The notes beneath the pieces are model-generated. The model did not search any database, was not told the origin of the DNA, and saw only the letters and a list, made by a program, of their open reading frames with translations. A DNA stretch of 64,000 bases from Erythrobacter mangrovi (lineage in GTDB: Bacteria > Pseudomonadota > Alphaproteobacteria > Sphingomonadales > Sphingomonadaceae), in the NCBI RefSeq assembly GCF_013260645.1, contig NZ_CP053921.1, positions 620,001 through 684,000 of the forward strand, written 5' to 3'. Shown piece by piece: positions 16,390-24,415 of the stretch (position 1 is the first letter of the stretch; each line of letters begins with the position of its first letter). The position numbers and the translations under genes were made by a program.

Positions 16390-17250
16390 ATGAGCATCCG
16401 CATGCTGGCCGCCATGTCGCTTCTTGCGCTGGGCACACCTGCCCTGGCGGAGGAGCCGGGTGACGCAGGCCGCGAGCTGCTCTTCGCCGACGAGTTCGAC
16501 GCCGGTGAGCTCGATCGTGCCAAGTGGAACGTCATCGGTGCGGATTTCTGGGTCAACAACGAGCAGCAGGTCTATCTCGACAATCCCGGCGTGGTGAATT
16601 TGGTCGATGGAATCAGCGGAGCAGATGGCGGCGTGCTGATGCTGCGCCCGGTCTACAAGCCCGGCATCGATCCGAACACGCAACGCGATGCAGACTTCCT
16701 CTCCGGCAGGATCGACAGCCGCGACAAGTTCGATTTCACCTATGGCCGGGCAGAAGCCCGCATCCGCATGCCCGATGCGGAAGGTGTGTGGCCGGCTTTC
16801 TGGTTGCTCGGCAACGGCAAGTGGCCTGACACGGGCGAGATCGACATCATGGAATATGTTGGCGAGAAGGACTGGATCGGCGTGGCACTGCACGGCCCCG
16901 GCTATTCGGGAGAGACCCCGCTGGTGAACAAGTTCTTCTTCCCCGAAGGGGTCGACGTCACCCAGTGGCACACCTACGCCGTCGAGTGGACGGAAGACGC
17001 TCTGCTGTTCGAGGTCGACGGCCACCTGACTTATCGCGTGACCCGCCCCATGGTCGAAAACTACGGTAAGTGGCGCTTCGACAATCCGAAACACATCATC
17101 CTGAACTTTGCGCTGGGCGGCGCCTACCCGTTCAAGACCAACAGGATCGAGGAGCCGTACAACGGTATTCCGCAAGCCACCGTCGACCAGATCAAGTCCG
17201 GCGAGGTGGCGATGCTGGTCGACTGGGTGCGGGTCTACGCCCCGCGCTGA
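16390..17250 (+). CDS. secreted glycoside hydrolase family 16 protein
   Basis: This 286-residue protein has a signal peptide ending in TPALA (residue 20) and a GH16 beta-jelly roll. The catalytic motif is GEIDIMEYVG, with Glu150 as nucleophile, Asp152 and Glu155 as acid/base. The form E-I-D-I-M-E with the bulging Met is typical of laminarinase-like GH16 enzymes, so a beta-1,3-glucan substrate is likely but unproven. The ATG at 16390 was chosen because GGAGAG lies just upstream and the signal peptide then starts cleanly; an ATG 33 bases earlier is possible. No polysaccharide-utilisation genes surround it. Its stop touches that of the convergent MlaA-like gene. Confidence 0.92.
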   Translation: MSIRMLAAMSLLALGTPALAEEPGDAGRELLFADEFDAGELDRAKWNVIGADFWVNNEQQVYLDNPGVVNLVDGISGADGGVLMLRPVYKPGIDPNTQRDADFLSGRIDSRDKFDFTYGRAEARIRMPDAEGVWPAFWLLGNGKWPDTGEIDIMEYVGEKDWIGVALHGPGYSGETPLVNKFFFPEGVDVTQWHTYAVEWTEDALLFEVDGHLTYRVTRPMVENYGKWRFDNPKHIILNFALGGAYPFKTNRIEEPYNGIPQATVDQIKSGEVAMLVDWVRVYAPR

Positions 17251-18423
17251 TCAGCCCGCGACAGCCAGGGGTTCGTTCTGCTCCGTGTCGTTGTCCGGCG
17301 CGGAGGGAACCGCTGGCACCTCGACCGGGGCAACCGGTTCGATTGTTTCGACCGGTGCTTCATCCGGCACGGTCGCTACCGGGGCCGTGGCCGGGACCTC
17401 TACCGCCCCTGCGTCGCCCGTTTCGCCTCCGCCGAACGAGTACCGCGCCTGTTCTGTAGCCGCGCGGATCACCGAGATATCGCAATTAACCTTGAGTCGC
17501 TCGACCAGCTCGCCAAGCTCCTCCGATTCACGGCCGCGCAGGCCATCGATCTCGAGCTGGCGCCCGATCAGGTAGATGTCGCGCGTGGCCGAATAGGCAT
17601 CGCCGCACTGGTCGCGAACCGCCTCGATCTGTTCGTCGATCAGGATTCGCGATTCGAGCGAGTTGAGCGCCCCGGCCGAAATCGCATAGACTGGTTGGTT
17701 GAACGGCTTGCCCGCCACCGCCGGAATGATGGACAGGTCGACCACGCGCCCGAACAGGTCACGCACCGTGGTCGAACCGATGAAGGGAAGGTAGAGATAA
17801 GGCCCCGGCCCGACCCCGTAGAAGGCCAGCGTATTCGCCAGCCCGTTGGACTCATGCTTGAGCTTGAACGGGGCCTTGCTCGCCGGGTCGAACAGGCCCG
17901 CAACACCGATCGTGGTGTTGATGGCGAAGCGGCCCAGCGACTTCATCGCCCGCCCCGGCTTGAGCTGGAGCATGAAGTTGAGGAAGTTGATCGGCTCACC
18001 CAGGTTGCGCAGGAAATTGCGCAACCCCGAACGGATCGGCTTGGGTACGCCTTCGTCGTAGGCTTCGGCGAGGGGGGCAACGACCGCCTCGTCAATCTTC
18101 TGCACGGTCTCGAAGGTCGCGGCGTTGAACTGCTGCGCCGGGTCGCCCTCAGGCGTTCCACCGGTTACGACGATGGTTTCGCCGGTAGGGCCCTCGACCG
18201 GCTGTTCCTCAGGCAGAATTGCTTCGGCCGGCGGCGCAATTTCTTCGACAGGAGCCGGGGCGTCATCATCGGTTTGGACGGCTACGGGCACATCGACCTG
18301 ATCAACTGGCGCGGCCTGCTCCGCCTCAACGATTTCGGTGGCCGGAAGGCAGGGGACATCCGCCTCGCATTGTGGTTGCACACTGGCAAGCGCTGCCGCG
18401 AGTGCGAGACTGGATACGCCCAT
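17251..18423 (-). CDS. MlaA (VacJ)-family phospholipid-transport protein with long disordered ends
   Basis: The MlaA core lies at about residues 95-320 of 390. It includes IRSGLRNFLRNLGEP, FAINTTIGVAGLFDPA and the hallmark YGVGPGPYLYLPFIGSTTVRD. MlaA sits in the inner leaflet of the outer membrane and removes mislocalised phospholipids. It is unusual in two ways. The N-terminus is a hydrophobic signal followed by an acidic, Pro/Val-rich stretch of about 75 residues with no clear lipobox (the first cysteine is in QPQCEAD). The C-terminus has a second acidic Pro/Val-rich tail of about 60 residues. The other Mla genes are not in the window. Confidence 0.85.
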   Translation of the reverse strand: MGVSSLALAAALASVQPQCEADVPCLPATEIVEAEQAAPVDQVDVPVAVQTDDDAPAPVEEIAPPAEAILPEEQPVEGPTGETIVVTGGTPEGDPAQQFNAATFETVQKIDEAVVAPLAEAYDEGVPKPIRSGLRNFLRNLGEPINFLNFMLQLKPGRAMKSLGRFAINTTIGVAGLFDPASKAPFKLKHESNGLANTLAFYGVGPGPYLYLPFIGSTTVRDLFGRVVDLSIIPAVAGKPFNQPVYAISAGALNSLESRILIDEQIEAVRDQCGDAYSATRDIYLIGRQLEIDGLRGRESEELGELVERLKVNCDISVIRAATEQARYSFGGGETGDAGAVEVPATAPVATVPDEAPVETIEPVAPVEVPAVPSAPDNDTEQNEPLAVAG

Positions 18424-18560
18424 TAGTATTCATGCTCCTAGTCGGTTCGCCCACCCCACGCCCGGTTCTTATAACAGACCGTGCCGATAAACCGGTTAAT
18501 CGTCCCGCCGCAAGCGGGCATAGCCAACAAGTTGGGAAGTAGGCTGCGATTCCCGACCTT

Positions 18561-19439
18561 TCAGGCCGAACTCAGGACAATCAGGTGCCCGTCGCGTAGG
18601 CTGGTGTCCAGCAGTGCAAGGGCGCCGCACCGCCCATGCTGCTCGGCCCCTGTCGCCAGGTCGAAGCGATACCCATGCCATGGGCAGGTAATGCGCCCGC
18701 CAGCATCGGGTTCCACACCTTCGAGCGGCCCAAGCGCGTGCGGGCAGCGCGCGCTATGCGCAATCCAGCGATCACCGTGGAAACGCACCAGCGCACGCCG
18801 TTCGCCCAGGAGGGCATCGTACACCCGCGCGCGATCCAGATCGGCCTCGAGCCCCAGGTCGGCCTGGGCCGCAGCATCTCCGGTCCGCAGGGTCCGTCGT
18901 TCGTCCAGCGCTGCCTGGCGCCCCGTCATCAGGGCCTGATCCTCGTCATAAAGCGTCGCATACTGCGCCTGGAGGTAGGCGAGGATCATCGCTGCCTGGG
19001 CCGGGCTCTCCGGCGCCTGCGGCGCATAGAAGCGGACGTCCACCGTAATTCCGCCCTCGTCGCGCGCGGCAGCCTGGGTATGGATCTGCGTGCCGCGGCC
19101 GGGGCCATCGACCACTGTTGTCGCCCAGTAATGCCCGGGCGCATCGACCAGCAATTCGATCAGCTGCTCCCCGCCCTCGTTCGGCAGCGCCGTCTTGCAA
19201 CGCCAGCCCCAGTTGCCGCTATCGACCGGAGCGATGGCGGCGAAGGACGATGGATGCACGAAGGGCAGATGCTCCCAATCATAGGCATTCTCGATCATTC
19301 GCGCGAGATTCACCGGAAGGTCGCGAACGTAATTGCCGAGGTAGTGCAGGCCCTCGAGCGTCGAGCGATCGACCGCGCGCGATCGCCCTGCGAACGCCGC
19401 GATATCTCCCTCGCCGACATGCGGTGCGGTCAACTCCAC
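18561..19439 (-). CDS. Rieske [2Fe-2S] protein with reversed domain order
   Basis: In this 292-residue protein the Rieske cluster site is at the C-terminus. Cys232-x-His234 (CPH) and Cys252-xx-His255 (CPWH) lie within the last 65 residues. The N-terminal 200 residues resemble the catalytic part of ring-hydroxylating oxygenases, with ENAYDWEHLPFVHPSSF at 50-66. In that stretch Asp54, His57 and His62 look like the bridging Asp and mononuclear-iron His pair. Classical oxygenases have the Rieske domain first, so the order here is swapped. The gene overlaps the end of hemF by 10 bases, so the two are probably cotranscribed. The substrate is unknown. Confidence 0.8.
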   Translation of the reverse strand: MELTAPHVGEGDIAAFAGRSRAVDRSTLEGLHYLGNYVRDLPVNLARMIENAYDWEHLPFVHPSSFAAIAPVDSGNWGWRCKTALPNEGGEQLIELLVDAPGHYWATTVVDGPGRGTQIHTQAAARDEGGITVDVRFYAPQAPESPAQAAMILAYLQAQYATLYDEDQALMTGRQAALDERRTLRTGDAAAQADLGLEADLDRARVYDALLGERRALVRFHGDRWIAHSARCPHALGPLEGVEPDAGGRITCPWHGYRFDLATGAEQHGRCGALALLDTSLRDGHLIVLSSA

Positions 19440-20287
19440 ACCGCTTCAGGCGGCAGGCTCATCAATATCGCGTCGATGTTGCCGCCGGTCTTGAGGCCGA
19501 ACAGCGTACCGCGGTCGTAGACGAGGTTGAATTCGGCATAGCGCCCCCGCCATTCGAGTTGCACCTGCTTCTCTTCGGGCGAGAACTCGCTGCCCATCCG
19601 GCGTCGCACCAGCCTGGGGAAGACGTCGATGAAGGCATCCCCAACATCGCGGGTGAAGGCAAAATTGCGTTCGAAAGCGGCTTCATCGGTACATTCGAGA
19701 TGGTCGTAGAATATCCCGCCAACCCCGCGATGGACGCCGCGGTGCGGGATAAAGAAATAGTCGTCGGCCCACTTCTTGAACCGCTCGTAATAGGTCGGGT
19801 TATGGGCGGCACAAGCAGCGCGGAAGCGCGCGTGGAACTCCTCGGTGTCCTCGGCATAGGGCAGCGGGGGATTGAGATCCGCCCCGCCGCCGAACCAGGC
19901 GGCCTGCGTCGTCAGGAAACGGGTATTCATGTGCACCGCTGGCACATGGGGGTTGGCCATATGCGCGACGAGGCTGATGCCAGTAGCGGTGAAACCCGGT
20001 TGCTCGGCACTCGCGCCATTGATCTGCCCGGCAAATTCCTTGCTGAAATTGCCCTTCACCGTCGAAACGTTGACGCCGACCTTTTCAAACACCTTGCCCT
20101 TCATCAGGCCCTGCACCCCACCCCCGGGATCGGGATTGCCCTCCTCCTCGCGTCGCCACGGGGTGAAGGTGAAGGTGGCGTCCGAACCGGCTTCGCGCTC
20201 GATCGCTTCGAACTCGGCGCAGATGCGATCGCGCAGGCTTTCGAACCATTCTTTGGCGCGGGCGGTATAGGGGGTCCAATCGGTCAT
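19430..20287 (-). CDS. hemF: oxygen-dependent coproporphyrinogen III oxidase
   Basis: This 285-residue enzyme is the usual length for HemF and converts coproporphyrinogen III to protoporphyrinogen IX with O2 in the cytoplasm. Diagnostic stretches are GGGVQGLMKGKVFEK near 54-68, PAVHMNTRFL near 116-125, AWFGGGADLNPP near 129-140 and FNLVYDRGTLFGLKTGG near the C-terminus. The ATG giving MTDWTPY was chosen because longer N-termini are not family-like. It overlaps the following Rieske gene by 10 bases. pdeM starts divergently 44 bases away. Confidence 0.96.
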   Translation of the reverse strand: MTDWTPYTARAKEWFESLRDRICAEFEAIEREAGSDATFTFTPWRREEEGNPDPGGGVQGLMKGKVFEKVGVNVSTVKGNFSKEFAGQINGASAEQPGFTATGISLVAHMANPHVPAVHMNTRFLTTQAAWFGGGADLNPPLPYAEDTEEFHARFRAACAAHNPTYYERFKKWADDYFFIPHRGVHRGVGGIFYDHLECTDEAAFERNFAFTRDVGDAFIDVFPRLVRRRMGSEFSPEEKQVQLEWRGRYAEFNLVYDRGTLFGLKTGGNIDAILMSLPPEAVWS

Positions 20288-20331
20288 GGCGCACCCTTGC
20301 CAAAGGGCGCCGCGCGCGGCAATAGCAGGCC

Positions 20332-21051
20332 ATGGTTCCCCTTTCGTTCCCAACCTCTTTTGAATTCTGCGGCGAGGAATGGCTCCTGACCGAAGGTCGC
20401 GCGCTCTATTGGCCGCGCGAGCGCGCGCTGCTGGTCGCCGACCTGCACCTTGAAAAGGGCAGCTTCTTTGCCCGTCACGGCCAGCCGATTCCCCCCTACG
20501 ACAGCCGCGAAGCGCTCGAACGCGTGGCCTTGGCTATCCGCGAGACGGGCGCACGGCGGGTCATCACGCTGGGCGACAACTTTCACGATTCACTCGGTTC
20601 CACCCGCCTCGAAGAGCACGCTGCGGGGATGCTCGACGCACTGACCAAGGCCGTCGACTGGGTGTGGATCACCGGCAACCACGATCCGGAGATGGAAGCG
20701 CGGCTTGGCGGAACGCTGGCCGAAGAGCTCGCGATCGGCGGCATGGTCCTGCGCCACCAGGCCAAGCCCGGCGAGACACGGCCCGAACTGTCGGGCCATT
20801 TCCACCCACGCCTGCACCTCAAGGTTCGCGACCGCATGATCCGCCGCGCCTGCGCCGTGGTCAGCGCGAACGAGGCAGCCGACGGGCGGCCGAGCGGGCG
20901 GATGATCCTCCCCGCTTTCGGGGCCTATACCGGCGGAATGGACGCAAGCGATCCGGCAATCCTCGCCGCCCTCCAGCCGGCAAACCGCATCGATGCGGTG
21001 GTGCCGGCGGCGGGGAAGTTGGCACGCTTTACGCTGTGGAAGGCGGCATAG
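20332..21051 (+). CDS. pdeM: ligase-associated DNA damage response endonuclease PdeM
   Basis: This 239-residue calcineurin-like phosphoesterase has the metal-binding blocks D37-L-H39, GDNFHD at 81-86, GNHD at 115-118 and a late GHFHP near 155. The family is a Mn-dependent nuclease usually encoded with an ATP-dependent DNA ligase, an exonuclease and a helicase (the Lhr/LigC-type repair set). Those partners are not in this window, so the gene stands alone here. The first ATG gives the family-like opening FEFCGEEWLLT after a short leader. Confidence 0.87.
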   Translation: MVPLSFPTSFEFCGEEWLLTEGRALYWPRERALLVADLHLEKGSFFARHGQPIPPYDSREALERVALAIRETGARRVITLGDNFHDSLGSTRLEEHAAGMLDALTKAVDWVWITGNHDPEMEARLGGTLAEELAIGGMVLRHQAKPGETRPELSGHFHPRLHLKVRDRMIRRACAVVSANEAADGRPSGRMILPAFGAYTGGMDASDPAILAALQPANRIDAVVPAAGKLARFTLWKAA

Positions 21052-21149
21052 TCGCAACGCTGTGATGCGAATCTGCACCATAGGCGCACAACACGCTTCC
21101 GAATCCCTACAAGAATGCCTACATGCCCGCTTTGATTTAAGGCCACCAA

Positions 21150-21165
21150 AGGAGAGTGCCCCATA
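21150..21165 (+). promoter_or_regulatory. ribosome binding site and AUA start of infC
   Basis: AAAGGAGAG ends seven bases before ATA at 21163, the only start-like codon well placed behind a Shine-Dalgarno sequence. An in-frame stop (TGA) at 21133-21135 rules out a longer frame. The first in-frame ATG (21187) has no ribosome site. A near-cognate start codon on infC is known from E. coli (AUU), where IF-3 represses its own synthesis by rejecting non-AUG starts. Confidence 0.7.
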
Positions 21166-21705
21166 GCCCGTCCACCCCGGCGCAGCATGCAAATGCCCGT
21201 GAAAAGCGGTCCGCGCTACGATAACATGATCAATGTGCCGAAGGTTCGCGTGATCGATCACGAAGGCGAAAACCTCGGCGTGATGTACACCCGCGAAGCC
21301 ATCGAACAGGCCAACGAGCTCGGTCTGAACCTCGTCGAAGTGTCCCCCAATGCGGACCCGCCGGTGTGCAAGTTCCTCGACGTCGGCAAGTATCGCTACG
21401 AGGCGCAGAAGAAGGCGAACCTCGCGCGCAAGACCCAGAAGACGCAGGAAATCAAAGAGATCAAGATGCGTCCGAACATCGATGACCACGATTACGATGT
21501 GAAGATGAAGAGCGTCCACAAGTTCATCGAGCATGGCGACAAGGTCAAACTGACCCTGCGTTTCCGCGGGCGTGAAATGGCGCACCAGCAACTCGGCATG
21601 GACCTGCTCAACCGCGTCCGCGAGGATACGGAAGAGACCGCCAAGGTCGAAAGCTTCCCGCGCCTCGAAGGCCGCCAGATGATCATGGTGCTGGCGCCCA
21701 AGTAG
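21163..21705 (+). CDS. infC: translation initiation factor IF-3
   Basis: This protein has about 180 residues if translation begins at ATA 21163 (172 from the ATG at 21187). The N-domain has [14 protein letters not shown], the linker is helical and lysine-rich ([16 protein letters not shown]), and the C-domain has [14 protein letters not shown] and a closing [12 protein letters not shown]-3 binds the 30S subunit, keeps it apart from 50S and checks the start codon and initiator tRNA. The AUA start strongly suggests the same autoregulation as in E. coli infC. A strong terminator follows 25 bases after the stop, so rpmI/rplT do not directly follow as they often do elsewhere. Confidence 0.95.
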   Translation: MARPPRRSMQMPVKSGPRYDNMINVPKVRVIDHEGENLGVMYTREAIEQANELGLNLVEVSPNADPPVCKFLDVGKYRYEAQKKANLARKTQKTQEIKEIKMRPNIDDHDYDVKMKSVHKFIEHGDKVKLTLRFRGREMAHQQLGMDLLNRVREDTEETAKVESFPRLEGRQMIMVLAPK

Positions 21706-21730
21706 GCGAGAGCACCACCTGAGGGATTGA

Positions 21731-21758
21731 AAGGGCGGGCCGTTTGGTCCGCCCTTTT
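21731..21758 (+). terminator. rho-independent terminator of infC
   Basis: A stem of eight to eleven base pairs (AAGGGCGG / CCGCCCTT, extended inward by GCC/GGT) has a GTTT loop and runs into TTTT. It lies 25 bases beyond the infC stop and before the DASS transporter. Confidence 0.9.
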
Positions 21759-21838
21759 CACATCGGCAGGGCCGGGGCGCGTTGCCGCACCGCGCTCGTG
21801 CTGTTAGCACCCGGGGCACCTAGGGGGATCGCACTGGA

Positions 21839-23248
21839 ATGACCGCAAAACGGATCGGCTTCGTCATCGGCGCACTTGCTCTGCTGGCGACCATCTTCCT
21901 GCCAGCGCCCGCGGGCATGAGCCGCGAAGCCTTCGTTACCGCCGGCCTGGTGGTGCTGATGGCGGCATGGTGGATGACCGAGGCGCTGCCGCTCACCGCA
22001 ACGGCGCTGATGCCTTTCCTGGTGCTGCCCTTTGCCGGGGTGATGAGCGCCAAGGATACCGCCAGCGCCTATTACTCGGACATCCTCTTCCTGCTGCTCG
22101 GCGGTGCCTTCATCGCGCTGGCGATCGAGCGTACCGGGCTGCACAAGCGCCTGGCGCTGGGCATCCTCAAGGCAACAGGCAGCAAGGTCGGGCCAGTCGG
22201 CCTGCTGCTCGCCTTCATGGCCGCGGCGGCCATATTGTCGATGCTGATCTCCAACACTTCGACCGCGCTGATCATGATGCCGATGGCGCTGGCCGTGCTG
22301 GCCGGTGGCGGCGCAGAACCTGGTGAGCCCGATGGCTTGTCCGGCGCCCTGCCGATGGGCATCGCTTTCGCTGCAAGCATCGGTGGGCTCGGCACCATCG
22401 TCGGCTCGCCGACTAATGCGATTGCGGTCGGCCTGCTCGACGAATTGATCGGCGTGCGCATCGGCTTCGCCCAGTGGATGGGTTTCGGCCTGCCGGTAGT
22501 GGTGATCGGCATCCCGCTCGCCGCCGCAATTATTGCGCGGGTCCAGAGCGTCGGCGCGCATCCGTTCGACGTCGCCGCCGCGCGCGCCGCCATCGACACC
22601 CATGCAGCCTGGTCAGAACCGGAGAAACGGCTGGTGCCGCTGGTCGCGATCACCTTCCTCTTGTGGCTCGGCCAGCTGTGGATCGAGCCATTTCTACCCG
22701 CCGGGTCGCTGACCGACGGCACCATTGCCATCGTCGCCAGCATCGCCTTGTTCCTGCTGCCCGACGGGACCGGCCGGCCGATGCTGATCTGGGAAGAAGC
22801 CGATCGCGCACCCTGGGGCGTGATCATGATGTTCGGCGGCGGCCTGGCGCTGGCGGCGGGCATGGGCAAGAGCGGGCTAGCGGACTGGCTGGGGCAGATG
22901 CTCCTGCCGCTGGCCAGCTGGCCATTGGTGCTGGTCGCCATTGCGGTGGTCGCGATGGTTATTCTTATCACCGAATTCGCCAGCAACGTCGCCACCGCCA
23001 GCGCGATCGTGCCGGTGGTGGCCAGCCTGACCGTGGCCCTGGGCGTGGATCCGCTCCAGCTCGCCATGCCTGCAGCGCTCGCGGCCAGCTGGGGCTTCAT
23101 GCTCCCCGCCGGAACCGGACCCAATGCCATCGCCTGGGCTACCGGGCGCATCCGGATCGAACGCATGGTCCGCGCGGGACTGCTGCTCGACCTGTTCGGC
23201 GTGTTCCTGCTCGTGGGTGTTGTGTGGGGAATGAACGCTCTGCTTTAG
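21839..23248 (+). CDS. SLC13/DASS-family anion permease
   Basis: This 469-residue inner-membrane protein with about 11-12 hydrophobic segments belongs to the divalent anion:Na+ symporter family. It has both substrate/Na+ loops in inverted repeats: SNTSTALIMMPM in the first half and ASNVATASAIVP in the second. It also has MTEALPLTATALMPF near residue 45 and GTNxxxG-like SPTNAIA. Substrates in this family are C4/C6 dicarboxylates or sulfate, and the exact one cannot be told here. It follows the infC terminator, so it should have its own promoter in 21760-21838. Confidence 0.9.
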   Translation: MTAKRIGFVIGALALLATIFLPAPAGMSREAFVTAGLVVLMAAWWMTEALPLTATALMPFLVLPFAGVMSAKDTASAYYSDILFLLLGGAFIALAIERTGLHKRLALGILKATGSKVGPVGLLLAFMAAAAILSMLISNTSTALIMMPMALAVLAGGGAEPGEPDGLSGALPMGIAFAASIGGLGTIVGSPTNAIAVGLLDELIGVRIGFAQWMGFGLPVVVIGIPLAAAIIARVQSVGAHPFDVAAARAAIDTHAAWSEPEKRLVPLVAITFLLWLGQLWIEPFLPAGSLTDGTIAIVASIALFLLPDGTGRPMLIWEEADRAPWGVIMMFGGGLALAAGMGKSGLADWLGQMLLPLASWPLVLVAIAVVAMVILITEFASNVATASAIVPVVASLTVALGVDPLQLAMPAALAASWGFMLPAGTGPNAIAWATGRIRIERMVRAGLLLDLFGVFLLVGVVWGMNALL

Positions 23249-23258
23249 CAAGCGGCCC

Positions 23259-24011
23259 CTACCACATCGGTTCGATGGGCCCGTCGCCGCCCTTGGCCTT
23301 GTGCATGTCACCGCCGGAAACCCGATCCCAGAACCGTCCGCCAATCAGCTGCTCGGCATCATAGGTCTTGATCAGATAGTCCTTGAGCGGTTTCTGGATC
23401 TTCGCGTTGGGCATGAGGAAGGTCCAGAGCTTGAGCTCGCCGGTGTGATATTCGGCAAGCACCGATTTGACGAAGCCGTGCGGTACCGGGATGTTGATCC
23501 CATAGGCATCCGCCTTGTCGCCGATAATCTCCAGCGGCTTGGTAAAGTCGAAAAACGGGCAATTGAGGACATAGACCTCTAGTATCTCGTCACGGTCGTT
23601 GAGTTTGCGCACCTCCTCTTCCAGCTTGCGCCAGCCCTGCCGATTGAACGCGGGCGTCTGCGGGGACATGTTGGACAGGAGGAAGGACTCGCTGTTCTCG
23701 ATGCTCCGCAGGATCGAATTGGCACTCGCCACCAGGTGCCCGCGATCATAATTGCTACCCTTGTAGGCGGCCAGCGAAGCCCGAAATCGATGCGGCAGCC
23801 TGACGTCGGCACGGAAGTTGTCGAGCCGCTCGGACTTCTTGAACACATCGGGCATGAATTCCTTGCCGCCCCGCCGGACGATCTCCAGCGTCCACTTGGC
23901 CTGCCGGAAGTACCAGGAATAGCCGATGGTAAAGTACCGCCCGGCCAGGATCTGGTCGCAGACCGGCGCCCCGTAGCGAAGTTCGCGCTGCATCTGGAAG
24001 GGGTCGTCCAT
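23259..24011 (-). CDS. DNA/RNA non-specific endonuclease (EndoG/NucA family)
   Basis: This 250-residue beta-beta-alpha-metal nuclease has the catalytic DRGH motif at residues 89-92 (NYDRGHLVAS) and the metal-ligand asparagine at about 123 (TPAFNRQGW). It begins MDDPFQMQREL without a signal peptide. Most bacterial family members are secreted, so an intracellular location or an accessory route is implied. An inhibitor gene is not seen beside it. AGGAGG precedes the ATG. The stop is 10 bases from that of the convergent DASS gene. Confidence 0.9.
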   Translation of the reverse strand: MDDPFQMQRELRYGAPVCDQILAGRYFTIGYSWYFRQAKWTLEIVRRGGKEFMPDVFKKSERLDNFRADVRLPHRFRASLAAYKGSNYDRGHLVASANSILRSIENSESFLLSNMSPQTPAFNRQGWRKLEEEVRKLNDRDEILEVYVLNCPFFDFTKPLEIIGDKADAYGINIPVPHGFVKSVLAEYHTGELKLWTFLMPNAKIQKPLKDYLIKTYDAEQLIGGRFWDRVSGGDMHKAKGGDGPIEPMW

Positions 24012-24411
24012 TCAAGCCTCCTGTCGCTGGTGCCGACCTCATACGCCTGCCGACCCACAGCGATATTGTAGGGATTCGCCCAAATCGCCCGATGCCGTAA
24101 CGTCATCACTCGTTTCCTACCGCCCCTGCGCTCGATAAACCGCGCCCCATGCAGTCGTACGCACAATCCCATCAGCCCGACCGAATGCCCTGCCCGCGCC
24201 CTTCCGCTTTTTCTTTTCCAGGACCCTGTTCCATGTGTTCCATCCTGGCGGAATCGTCGCAGTTGAAACCAACTTCGGTCCAACATATGAGATCGCTCGA
24301 TAGCGGCTCCCGGTGGAGAGGCGTTCCTGCGGAGGTTAGGAACGGGCGCCCCGGCAGCTTCAACCGCCCCCGCCTTCCTGGGGGCGACGACGCAGGAAGG
24401 ATGCTCGCGCG
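24012..24411. other. 400-base intergenic region with promoter and structured leader
   Basis: This is the only gap over 300 bases. The left part (24012-24230) should hold the endonuclease promoter on the minus strand, and I see no gene in it. A possible plus-strand promoter is TTGAAA (24263-24268) with a weak CATATG/TATGAG-like -10 near 24284-24291. The remaining roughly 115 bases form the structured leader described separately. Open frames in this gap have poor codon structure and no family resemblance. Confidence 0.6.
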
Positions 24412-24415
24412 ATGA
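24296..24415 (+). promoter_or_regulatory. candidate structured 5' leader (riboswitch-like) of the transsulfuration gene
   Basis: Three features look regulatory. Hairpin 1 is CGTTCCT / AGGAACG (about 24322-24343), and its loop contains GGTT, complementary to AACC at 24362-24365. Hairpin 2 is CGCCCCC / GGGGGCG (about 24365-24386). The sequence CCTTCCTG inside hairpin 2 is fully complementary to CAGGAAGG (24393-24400), the ribosome binding site, so two exclusive folds are possible. The same site also precedes a four-codon reading frame (ATG at 24401, Met-Leu-Ala-Arg-stop) whose stop overlaps the main ATG. No known SAM riboswitch class could be matched by eye. Confidence 0.4.

Noticed and set aside
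24296..24411. SAM-I or SAM-II riboswitch in the transsulfuration leader
   Set aside because: A GGTGGAG and a CGGC...CAACC stretch resemble SAM-I pieces, but spacing is wrong and the GGTGCCAA block is missing; SAM-II consensus blocks are also absent.
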